DNA from: Bacteroidales bacterium UBA4893
GTDB taxonomy: Bacteria > Bacteroidota > Bacteroidia > Bacteroidales > P3
Assembly (NCBI GenBank): GCA_002399025.1
Contig: DHCV01000038.1
Span: forward strand, 1 to 64,000
Direction: 5' to 3'
DNA: 64,000 bases
The notes under the pieces are model-generated. The model did no database searches. It worked only from the letters and a program-made list of their open reading frames with translations, and was not told the DNA's origin. Below are positions 19,249-27,228 of this stretch, piece after piece. Numbering within the stretch: the stretch's first letter is position 1; every line of letters starts with the position of its first letter. The position numbers and the translations under genes were made by a program.

Positions 19249-19838
19249 TGAAAGAGGCTGAAAGAAAGAATTTCGGTAATAAAATAAGGAAGTGGTCGCG
19301 AGTAATTCATCGCGACCTTTCTTTCTTTTTCTCAGGAGTAATACTTCTCTATGCCTTCTCTGGAATATTCCTAAACCATAAGAAGGATTTCAATTCTGAT
19401 TATTCAATAAAGCAATACGAATTTGTAGTCCAAGGCTCCTACCCTTTAAATGCTAAGGACTTTGATGAAATAAGAGTGAAACAAGAATTGCTTAGCCAAT
19501 ACGAGGAAGAGAAGAATTATACCAAACATTATTTTCCAGACTCTCTTAGGATGAAAGTATTTCTCAAAGGTGGCTCATCCTTAGAATTGGATTTAGCCAC
19601 TGGGAAGGGAATGTATGAATCAGTAAAGAAACGTCCCTTAATTAGTGGAATTAATCGATTGCATTATAATCCCAATCTTTGGTGGACAATATTCTCAGAC
19701 CTTTTTGCCGTATCCCTAATCCTTATTACTATTACTGGTGCGATAATGAATAAAGGGAAGAAAGGATTATTAGGAAGAGGAGGGATAGAATTAATTATAG
19801 GCATAACCCTACCCCTATTATTTATTTTCTTTACTTAA
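19248..19838 (+). CDS. PepSY-associated transmembrane protein
   Basis: A 196-residue inner-membrane protein. Its first helix follows KWSRVIHRDLSFFFSGVILLYAFSG in two pieces (about residues 14-38). This is the 'R.iHrdl.fff.g.lll.a.tGi.l' signature of PepSY-associated membrane proteins, which often carry a conserved haem- or metal-facing His. A periplasmic stretch with a PepSY-like beta unit (SLELDLATGKGMYE) is followed by INRLHYNPNLWWTIFSDLFAVSLILITITGA, read in two parts, and a last helix at the C-terminus. It is translationally coupled to the preceding Cys/His-rich lipoprotein, suggesting that both act on the same envelope process, perhaps redox or metal handling. That link is inference. Confidence 0.82.
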   Translation: MKEAERKNFGNKIRKWSRVIHRDLSFFFSGVILLYAFSGIFLNHKKDFNSDYSIKQYEFVVQGSYPLNAKDFDEIRVKQELLSQYEEEKNYTKHYFPDSLRMKVFLKGGSSLELDLATGKGMYESVKKRPLISGINRLHYNPNLWWTIFSDLFAVSLILITITGAIMNKGKKGLLGRGGIELIIGITLPLLFIFFT

Positions 19839-19841
19839 GTT

Positions 19842-20111
19842 TTATTTACTATGTTTGTCTTTCTGATTAAAAAGTCTTGTATGAAATAGAAAGACAGAAA
19901 AAATAAACCCTGAAATAATTCCTGATAACAATAAGCTTAGCATGCTTTGTCTTGCGAACTCCTTGTCATAAAGCCAAGAAAAATAATCAATAATAAAAGC
20001 TACAACGCTATATAGCAAGCAGACATATATTGAATAAGAAAAAAACATTAAAACTTTTTTCCATAAGCTTGCTTTTTTATACTGTTGTTTAATTGATATT
20101 TCTCTAATCAT
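19842..20111 (-). CDS. Small two-helix membrane protein, unknown function
   Basis: An 89-residue protein with a basic N-terminus (YKKASLWKKVLMFF), a helix (YSIYVCLLYSVVAFIIDYF), a short charged loop (WLYDKEFARQ) and a second helix (SLLLSGIISGFIFSVFLF), ending in a basic tail. It ends 3 bp from the convergent PepSY gene, and its start is 40 bases from the stop of the DUF4139 gene on the same strand, so it could be the last gene of that transcript. It resembles the 91-residue protein at 18221-18496 in size and layout. No family was recognised. Confidence 0.7.
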   Translation of the reverse strand: MIREISIKQQYKKASLWKKVLMFFSYSIYVCLLYSVVAFIIDYFSWLYDKEFARQSMLSLLLSGIISGFIFSVFLFHTRLFNQKDKHSK

Positions 20112-20151
20112 AGTTGATGTGTTTTTGTTTGTAAATATTTAATTCTTCTTT

Positions 20152-22134
20152 TTAATCAAAAGCAATTTTTGTGGTTTTTGGATAACGGATTGTATAGATG
20201 ATTTTAAAGGAGCGTGACTCCATTGGATTAAGTTTTATATCCCAATACAATAGCCCTGTCTTATCATCAATAATAGCTCCAGATATTTCTCCTCTTTCAA
20301 TTATTATATCTTCAATATTAGAAACAGGTACCTGATCATCTATCCTTAAACTTGCAACCTCATCCTTATTATTCTTTGCAGTAATATCTATTGTTACAGT
20401 TGTTTCTAAAATGGAGCCTTTTCTATTAAATTTCTTTGGTTGAGTAAAACTTACCTTCCTGTCAATAACAACTCTCTTATCTTTTCCAATTGGAATTGAA
20501 AGCGTATCGGAAGTTTGATTAATGGAAATATAGGAATCGTTTACATAACTTTCATCAATATAAATTTTTGCCTTAGCATTTATCAAGTCCATATCTTCCC
20601 AAGAAGGCAAAAGAGCAGATAGATATACAATCTTTTCTTTCTTAGGCACTGCATTATACTTATAGAAAGAATTAGCTTTTTTCTCTTCCAAAGGAATAAT
20701 CTTTGCTTTTTCTCCACTCTTAATTGTATAATTCATTTCAACCTCATATTCTTTAGCAAGAGAAGTAGCAAGAGAGTTTTTTGAAGAAGATTCATCATCA
20801 AAAGAAGATATTGTTTTTGTATCATCTACAATTTCAAAATCAGATCCTATTTCAAGAACTCCATTATAGTCTTCCATTCCTTCTTCACTATCTATTAAAG
20901 GAACAGCATAGGAAGCAATAACTACCTCTTCTAACTTTTGTCCTGAAGGTTCAAGAAATAGATTTCCTCCTGCTGAATAGCCTGAAGAACTAACTCTAAC
21001 TCTATCTTTTTTTAATTTCTTATATCCCACAAAACTTGCAACTATATCATAATAACCAGCAGCTAAAGGTCTAATCATATATTCACCATCCATATTTGTT
21101 TGTGCTCCTCCTTTTTGCCCTCCATTTTGTTCTACAATAACATTAACAAAAGGCATTGGCTCTCCTGTTTGAGCATCAACAATTTTACCTGCCAATGTTC
21201 CATTTGATTTTGGAATATAATTAGAACTGTAAAGAGAATAAACCATAGGTTGTAATTCAAAAGGCTCTCCTTGTTCTTCAGAATCTTGGGTTGAAAAAAC
21301 TAATTTAACATCGTCCCAGTCTTCTGAAGTGTTTTGTTGAAACTCTGTTTTAAGCAGAAATTGAGCATCATTACTTGACTTATTAAATTTTAAGTCATAG
21401 AAAGGATCCCACTTAATTCTATTTACACTATATTTATATTGAAGAGAGGTTTGAGTATCTTTTTGTGTGTATAAAGTAAGCTTAATATAGTATTCATTAA
21501 TATTATTTTCTTGAGTTTCTTCATCTCCTTGCAGAATTAGTTGAATATTTGTTTCTAATTCTTTTTTCTTTGCTTCAAGTCTTAGAGATTCTTTTTCAGT
21601 TTTTGCTAGTAAAGATTTAACTTCAATGGATTTATTTCTGTAAAAAGATAAAACATCTTTCATTTTCTTTGCCTCCAAAAGAGAATCCTTTTGATAATAT
21701 GACTGTATAGAATACATTACTTCATACTCTTTAAAATAAACTTCATCTAAAGTTTTTATATCATAAATCTCTTTATTTACTTTCTTCAAAGAGTCTTTTA
21801 AATTGCTTAGCAACTGCTTATTCTTAGCATCCAATTTCTCTTCGGCTGATTTATCTTTTCTAACAGTTTGAATGTAGGGTGTAAATTCTGTTATCATAAA
21901 GTCGGAAGAATTATTAAACTGTATGCTTTGTCTTTTTAAGTAAGGAGAGTTGCCGCATAAGATTATTTCATTAAAACCAGGCTTTAGAGAAAGAGGAATG
22001 CTTTTCTCTACTTGAGCCGAAGAAGAAAAGACTGTTACCTTATTAATTTTAGGGTATAATTTATTTTCCTCTTGAGAGTATGTAAGATTACTTATTAAAA
22101 GTATTGCTATTATTATAATTAAATTCTTTTTCAT
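20152..22134 (-). CDS. DUF4140/DUF4139 (MuiA-type) protein with inserted carboxypeptidase-regulatory-like domain
   Basis: A 660-residue exported protein of the mucoidy-inhibitor-A-like family; its biochemical role is unknown. Signal peptide MKKNLIIIIAILLISNLTYSQ. The N-terminal DUF4140-like domain contains INKVTVFSSSAQVEKS and GFNEIILCGNS. A long coiled coil (about residues 95-200) follows, then the start of DUF4139 with RIKWDPFYDLKF. The C-terminal part of DUF4139 has DQVPVSNIEDIIIERGEISG and LYWDIKLNPMESRSF. Inserted near residues 305-395 is a CarboxypepD_reg-like beta-sandwich (GKIVDAQTGEPMPFVNVIV ... GYYDIVASFVGYKKL). The insert ends in EEVVIASYAVPLID, the motif that normally precedes a TonB plug, but no plug follows. 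It is tandem with a damaged paralogue 45 bp upstream. Confidence 0.88.
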   Translation of the reverse strand: MKKNLIIIIAILLISNLTYSQEENKLYPKINKVTVFSSSAQVEKSIPLSLKPGFNEIILCGNSPYLKRQSIQFNNSSDFMITEFTPYIQTVRKDKSAEEKLDAKNKQLLSNLKDSLKKVNKEIYDIKTLDEVYFKEYEVMYSIQSYYQKDSLLEAKKMKDVLSFYRNKSIEVKSLLAKTEKESLRLEAKKKELETNIQLILQGDEETQENNINEYYIKLTLYTQKDTQTSLQYKYSVNRIKWDPFYDLKFNKSSNDAQFLLKTEFQQNTSEDWDDVKLVFSTQDSEEQGEPFELQPMVYSLYSSNYIPKSNGTLAGKIVDAQTGEPMPFVNVIVEQNGGQKGGAQTNMDGEYMIRPLAAGYYDIVASFVGYKKLKKDRVRVSSSGYSAGGNLFLEPSGQKLEEVVIASYAVPLIDSEEGMEDYNGVLEIGSDFEIVDDTKTISSFDDESSSKNSLATSLAKEYEVEMNYTIKSGEKAKIIPLEEKKANSFYKYNAVPKKEKIVYLSALLPSWEDMDLINAKAKIYIDESYVNDSYISINQTSDTLSIPIGKDKRVVIDRKVSFTQPKKFNRKGSILETTVTIDITAKNNKDEVASLRIDDQVPVSNIEDIIIERGEISGAIIDDKTGLLYWDIKLNPMESRSFKIIYTIRYPKTTKIAFD

Positions 22135-22178
22135 TTCTAATTCTTTTTTCTTTTACAACATTATTATACTCTATCCAA

Positions 22179-24137
22179 TTAATCTAAAGGTAATACTACA
22201 TCTTTAGGATATTTGCAAGTATATGAGAAAGTAAATGTTTTTGATTCTAATGGTTTTAAACTTGTTTCCCAGAATAATAGACCTGTCTTTTCATTATAAT
22301 TTGCTCCTGAGAGTTCTCCTTTTGTAATAGTTATCTTTTCGGAATTGGAAATTGGGATTTGGTCATCAATCTTAATATCAACTTGAGTATTATTATTGTT
22401 CTTTACAATTACCTTTACATTAATTACCTGTTCCAACTCAGTTCCTTTTCTATTGGCTTCTATTGGCTTTCCTTTTATTACTTTTCTATCAATCGCAATC
22501 TTCTTTTCCCTTCCAACAAATAGTTTTAAAGTATCTGCTGTTTGATTTGTTATTATATAAGCTGAATTAACGTATTTATCATCAATATATAAGTTAGCAC
22601 GAGCATTTGCCAATCCCAACTCTTCCCACAAAGGGAATAATGCTGCAAGATAAACTACCTTTTCTTTCTTTGGAACAGAGAAATATTTATAATCTACATT
22701 AGTCTTCTTTTCTTCCAAAGGAATAATCTTCGATTTATCTCCACTCTTGATGGAGTATTTCATCTTCACATCATATTCTTGAGTTAATAAATTATTACTT
22801 GAAGACATTCCTTTTGAAGCATTCTCTGTTATAATTTCATATGCAGGTTTATCTTCTTGTATTTTTCTATTTTCACTTATACCTCCAACTTGAGCAGTAA
22901 CATAATCAACACTATTTCCAGCCATTCTTTGTTTGTAATCCCCTTGACTTGCTCTTGTTCCACCAAGTTCAACTTGTTCTTCTGCAATTGCATGTTTTGG
23001 AATATTTACAGAACCTTTTTTTGCAACTCCATTTACATAGGTTACCATACTTCCTTCTCCACGAGTTGTTCCTCCATCATTATCTGAAACTCCACCAACT
23101 GTAGCAATAATACCGTCAACAGTTTCTGCCGTCATTCTTTCGATTTCTTCATTCGTTATCCTTTTACCAGTTTCGCTTGTTGATACAATATCATCAACAG
23201 TACTTACAGTTGCAACAGTCTTTGGCCTCCTGCTATTTTCTTTTTATAAACCATAGGTTGTAAGTCAATTGGCTTAAGGTTGGTGCTTTGTTCTTCGGTT
23301 GAAAAGACAATTGAAACATCGGTCCAGTCCTCTCCTGTTTCTTGTTTAAATTCTGCCTTAAGTAGAAATACTGCAGGCTTATTTAAAGAAGAAAACTTAA
23401 TATCATAGATTGGAGTCCAATCAATTCCACTTACATTATATTTATAGTTAACCTTGGTTTTAACATCATTCTTTGCATAAAGATTTAACTTAATATAATA
23501 TTCTTTCTTACTTAGTTTCTCGCCTTGCTCATCCTCTTGAAGAATAATTTTAAGGTCTTCTTTTTGTTTGCGTATTTGTTTATGAAGGTCAATATCAACC
23601 TCATTTAAATCATAAAGAAGTTTACTTATCTCAATACTCTTTGCTTCATAGTATTCCAATGCTTCTTTTACACTTATTATACTATCAACCTTTTGAGGAG
23701 AGTCAATTTCTTTAATATTGCTTAAAGTAGATTTTTCTTCCATCAAAACATCAATCTTATCTCTAACTGCCTTTCTTCTGTCCCTTAAGATTTCAATTGA
23801 ATCTTTAATAATCTTTACTCTTGCCTTTTCTTTATCTGTAAGCTTATCTTCCTGCTTCTGATTTGATTTCACTAATTGAATGTAGGGAGAGAAATCTGTT
23901 ATCACAAAGTCCTTAGAAGAATTAAACTGAATACTTTGAGGGTTTAACATTGAAGAGTTCCCTGAAAGTATTATTTCATTATATCCCTTAACCAAAGAAA
24001 CCTCTAAGGATTTCTCAATTTGGGCTGTCTGCCTAAAAATGGTTACTTTATTGATTTGAGGATAGATTTTTTGTTGAGCTTTTAATCCAGAGAGAGAAAA
24101 GCCTAAAACAAATAGTGAGAATAAAATTCTTTTCTAT
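22179..24137 (-). pseudogene. DUF4140/DUF4139 paralogue broken at its start codon and by an internal frameshift
   Basis: Two open segments (about 24133-23204 and 23135-22179) together match the whole neighbouring DUF4139 protein. The expected first codons would read M-KRILFSLLFVLGFSLSG, a fine signal peptide. The sequence has ATAG in place of ATG at 24137-24134, that is, a one-base insertion that puts a TAG stop before the Lys codon. The alignable text then continues (INKVTIFRQTAQIEKS). Near 23223-23230 the frame is lost. Adding one base restores GGPKTVATVSTVDDIV, which joins directly to ITNEEIERMTAETVDG and the rest. This copy lacks the carboxypeptidase-regulatory insert but has a TonB-plug-like stretch (IIATVGGVSDNDGG, VTYVNGVAKKGS, EEQVELGGTRASQGD). 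The coding potential elsewhere looks intact, so decay is recent, or the lesions are assembly errors. Confidence 0.8.
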
Positions 24138-24166
24138 CTATTAGAGATTTATTAATTATAATAGGG

Positions 24167-24174
24167 CAAAGTTA
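24167..24174 (-). promoter_or_regulatory. -7 promoter element of the DUF4139 gene pair
   Basis: TAACTTTG on the minus strand, 29 bases before the broken start codon at 24137. It may still drive the downstream intact copy. Confidence 0.5.
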
Positions 24175-24198
24175 CATTTTTTCTTAAATAAAAATAAA

Positions 24199-24230
24199 AA
24201 AGTGGTATAATGTTATTATTACACCACTTT
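24199..24230 (-). terminator. Terminator of the carbamate kinase gene
   Basis: Arms AAAGTGGT / ACCACTTT extended inward by TAAT/ATTA after one mismatch, 57 bases after the stop. The minus-strand flank is TTTTTATTTTTATTTAAG. Confidence 0.85.
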
Positions 24231-24286
24231 GCAACTATTTTTTTGAATTAAGAGATTTAAACTCCATTAATATCTTAATAATTATC

Positions 24287-25222
24287 TTACCAAACAATTC
24301 TTGTTCCACAGTCAGGGTTTCCTAATTGTCCTGCTTCGGTTATTATGCATTCCTTTCCTCCATTCTTAACGAAATGAAGTGCTGCTCTAACCTTTGGTGC
24401 CATTGAGCCTTCGGCAAAATGTCCTTGTGAAAGGTATTCTTCTGCTTCTTTTACGGTTATTACATCAAGGGCTAACTCGCCTGGCTTGCGGAAATTAATA
24501 TATATCTTAGGAACATCGGTCAATATATAGAACTCATCGGCTCCAATCTCAACAGCTGTTAGTGCTGATGCAAGGTCTTTGTCTATAACTGCCTCTACTC
24601 CTTTTATTCCATTCTCTTCAATAACTGGAATTCCTCCTCCTCCAACAGTAACTACAACGTTTCCTTCAAGAGCCAATTCTTTAACTAATTCTATATTTGT
24701 TATCTTAATAGGTTTTGGTGAGGCTACAACCTTTCTATATTTGTCGCTTTTTGAGTCTTGTGCGTATGTTGCTCCTGTTTCTTTTGCAAATGCTTCTGCT
24801 TCTTCCTTTGTGTAGTATGGTCCAACGGGCTTTACTGGGTTTTGAAAGGCAGGGTCATTCTTATCTACAACAACTTGGGTTAGGAGGGTAAGTACATTTC
24901 TTGTAATATTTTCTCTGGCGAAAACATTTCTAAATCCTAATTCAATAAGATAGCCTATTGAACCCTGAGTTTCGGCAACGCAAAAGTCCATAGGCATAGG
25001 TTCAAGGTCAAATTTCTTCTTTCCTGCCTCATGTTGAAGCATAACGTTCCCAACTTGTGGTCCGTTTCCGTGTCCAATAACAATGTTATAATCTTGTTTT
25101 AGGAGATTGGTTAAACTATCGCATGTTTCGGTTACGTTTTTGATTTGTTCTTTGTATGTTCCCTTTTGTCCGCTTCTCAAAAGAGCATTGCCCCCAAAGG
25201 CTATTACTGCTAACTTTTTCAT
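24287..25222 (-). CDS. arcC: Carbamate kinase
   Basis: A 311-residue cytosolic enzyme that makes ATP and carbamate from carbamoyl phosphate and ADP. I start at MKKLAVIAFGGNALL. A longer frame begins at a TTG inside the promoter -7 box and is not credible. Family segments present are AFGGNALLRSGQKGT, NIVIGHGNGPQVGNV, ETQGSIGYLIE, VVTVGGGGIPV, the lysine-bearing DKDLASALTA, and EGSMAPKVRAA near the end. The length is normal. With ornithine carbamoyltransferase in the same window it could convert citrulline to ornithine, ATP, ammonia and CO2. The two genes are 6 kb apart with separate promoters rather than in an arc operon. Confidence 0.95.
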   Translation of the reverse strand: MKKLAVIAFGGNALLRSGQKGTYKEQIKNVTETCDSLTNLLKQDYNIVIGHGNGPQVGNVMLQHEAGKKKFDLEPMPMDFCVAETQGSIGYLIELGFRNVFARENITRNVLTLLTQVVVDKNDPAFQNPVKPVGPYYTKEEAEAFAKETGATYAQDSKSDKYRKVVASPKPIKITNIELVKELALEGNVVVTVGGGGIPVIEENGIKGVEAVIDKDLASALTAVEIGADEFYILTDVPKIYINFRKPGELALDVITVKEAEEYLSQGHFAEGSMAPKVRAALHFVKNGGKECIITEAGQLGNPDCGTRIVW

Positions 25223-25264
25223 AAGTTTTTTATTTATTTGAAGTAGGTTTGATTTATAAAGGTG

Positions 25265-25272
25265 CAAAGATA
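25265..25272 (-). promoter_or_regulatory. -7 promoter element of arcC
   Basis: TATCTTTG on the minus strand, 42 bases before the ATG at 25222. Its TTG would otherwise be read as the start codon of a longer frame. Confidence 0.65.
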
Positions 25273-25362
25273 TAAAAATCTGACTTATATTTAAGTTCTT
25301 ATGAAATATATTATAAGAAAAAACGTTTTTGGGTTAGTCTTAAACAAGTCTATGATTGATTG

Positions 25363-26919
25363 ATGAAAAGAAATCTTACTTACTATTTTGATATCTTAAC
25401 CCTATTGGTTTGTGTTGCAGGGATTAGCCTTTCTATATTCCTTATTAATTTGGGGATTGTGATGCTTTTGGTTAGGTTGTTTCTTATTGGGTCGTGGAAA
25501 GAGAAATGGGAAAAGATTAAGTCGCAAAGGAATATACTTTTGGTCTTGCTCAGTCTTTACTTTCTGCATATTATTGGGCTTTTGTGGACAGATAATCTTA
25601 GTTTTGGATGGAATGAGCTTATTAGGAAACTTGCTTTTTTGGTGGTTCCGATTGGCATTCTGGCTATTTCAGATTTGAGAAAAGACATATTGAGGATTGG
25701 TTTTATTGGATATGTTATTTCTCTTCTGGTTGGAACCATTTGGGGAAGTATTAATCTTCTTAGTAATGATTATCCAGACCTTAGAAACCTAATACCTTCA
25801 ACTTCTCATATTCGTTTTTCATTAAATCTTGTCTTTGCGGTTTTACTTATTGCCAAACTTTCTCTTGTTCATCATAAAACTCTTTCTTTGACTCAAAAAA
25901 CTATTGCTCTTATTATCATTATTTGGTTTACTACTTATATTATAATCACTCAGGCAATAACAGGAATTACAATACTTTCCCTTTTCCTTATCATATATAT
26001 CCCCTATTATATTACAAAGAAACATAAGAGTAAGCTAAGTTATTTTATTCTTGGTGTTTATTCTTTAATTATAGTTGTTTCCTGCTTTTGGATGGTTAAA
26101 GAATATAAGTTTTTCTTTACTCCCAATAAGGTTTATTCTAAGCCTTTATTGACAAAAACTCCCCTTGGCAATGATTACTATAATCTAAAACATGTTAAAC
26201 TGATTGAGAATGGTAACTATATTTACTTGATGTGTAATTTTGAAGAGATTAAAGATTCGTGGAAAGAAAAGACTGGAAAAGATATTGGTGATGATTTTAA
26301 TATTCTTCTAAGATATATGAACTCTATTTCTCCATATAAGGATGCAGAAAGTTTTAAGCTTTTGACCGATAGGGATATTCTGAACATTCAAAATGGAATT
26401 GCCAACAAGGTTTATACAGAAAAATTCTCCTTTAGACCTCGTCTTTACAAGATGTTCTATCAATTTAACTCCTATTCTCAAACCGGACAAATTCTTGGCT
26501 CTTCCGAATTGCAGAGATTGGAACTTTGGCGTAATTCTCTTTCATTAATTAGAAAGAACTTAGTTTTTGGGGTTGGGACAGGTGATTTTGAAGAAGAGTT
26601 TGCTAAGGAGCTTTGTGAAAGAGAGTCTGATTTATGCAATTCTGGATATAAGTCCCATAATCAATACTTAAATATTACAATTGTTTTTGGTTTAATTGGC
26701 TTATTCATATTTCTATTTTGGATTTTCTACCCTCCAATAAAAGCAGGAATAATAAATAATTATATATATTTTTCTTTCCTATTTATTATCCTCACCTCAA
26801 TGCTAACCGAAGACACTTTAGATAATATTGCTGGAAGAATGTTTTATATTTTCTTTGCTTCAATAATGCTTTTTAATGTCGATACAATAAAAGAGTTTCT
26901 CTCCCCAAAATCCATCTAA
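25363..26919 (+). CDS. O-antigen ligase-like membrane protein (Wzy_C family)
   Basis: A 518-residue polytopic membrane protein, with about ten hydrophobic helices in two clusters (residues 8-250 and 430-515) around a large periplasmic loop. The loop carries the Wzy_C-type signature near residue 400: RLELWRNSLSLIRKNLVFGVGTGDFEEEF, read in two pieces, followed by SHNQYLNITIVFGLIGL with the conserved His. These residues mark O-antigen ligases and polymerases that join glycans to lipid A-core or to each other. I start at ATG 25363; a TTG one codon earlier is unlikely. No other glycan gene lies next to it, so the substrate is unknown. Confidence 0.85.
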   Translation: MKRNLTYYFDILTLLVCVAGISLSIFLINLGIVMLLVRLFLIGSWKEKWEKIKSQRNILLVLLSLYFLHIIGLLWTDNLSFGWNELIRKLAFLVVPIGILAISDLRKDILRIGFIGYVISLLVGTIWGSINLLSNDYPDLRNLIPSTSHIRFSLNLVFAVLLIAKLSLVHHKTLSLTQKTIALIIIIWFTTYIIITQAITGITILSLFLIIYIPYYITKKHKSKLSYFILGVYSLIIVVSCFWMVKEYKFFFTPNKVYSKPLLTKTPLGNDYYNLKHVKLIENGNYIYLMCNFEEIKDSWKEKTGKDIGDDFNILLRYMNSISPYKDAESFKLLTDRDILNIQNGIANKVYTEKFSFRPRLYKMFYQFNSYSQTGQILGSSELQRLELWRNSLSLIRKNLVFGVGTGDFEEEFAKELCERESDLCNSGYKSHNQYLNITIVFGLIGLFIFLFWIFYPPIKAGIINNYIYFSFLFIILTSMLTEDTLDNIAGRMFYIFFASIMLFNVDTIKEFLSPKSI

Positions 26920-27019
26920 CTTTTTATAGTTTAGTTGTTTCTATATCTTAACCCTATCAAAAACAAGTTAGATTTGGCTCAATTGGAGAGTATAAATTCT
27001 AAATATCGCTTTAGTCCAA

Positions 27020-27081
27020 ATAAAACGAAGTTTTAATTTACTGAAACGAAGAGTTATTTTATTAAAACGAAGAGTTATTTT
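27020..27081. repeat. Palindromic repeat array, exact 21-bp period (AAACGAAG word)
   Basis: AAACGAAG recurs with its C at 27026, 27047 and 27068. The first unit is the palindrome AAAACGAAGTTTT (5-nt arms, GAA centre). The second and third share AAACGAAGAGTTATTTT. TTTACTGAAACGAAGA is also found, in reverse orientation, in the array at 9697-9780, and TTTACTGAAA at 52307-52410. Confidence 0.75.
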
Positions 27082-27216
27082 AAGAGAAAGAAAATTGATT
27101 TTTCATAGGATTTATTTCATTCAATTTATTGTGAAATCCCCATTCATTTAATAGGGGATAAACGAATAAATAGGTTTAATCTGGGTTTCTAATACAATTC
27201 ATAATTTGTTTTTATG

Positions 27217-27224
27217 TACTTTTG
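27217..27224 (+). promoter_or_regulatory. -7 promoter element of the LolC/E-type permease gene
   Basis: TACTTTTG ends only four bases before the ATG at 27229, so the transcript would begin at or next to the start codon. Confidence 0.6.
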
Positions 27225-27228
27225 CAAA

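Larger units (their letters stand above)
26920..27228. other. 309-bp gap between the ligase-like and permease genes
   Basis: It holds the palindromic array at 27020-27081 and the promoter of the permease gene at its right end. No other gene or structure was recognised. Confidence 0.6.

Noticed and set aside
23204..23995. Treating the two halves of the broken DUF4139 gene as separate functional genes
   Set aside because: The upstream half lacks a credible start with its signal peptide, and the downstream half begins in the middle of a domain. Together they align with one intact paralogue.
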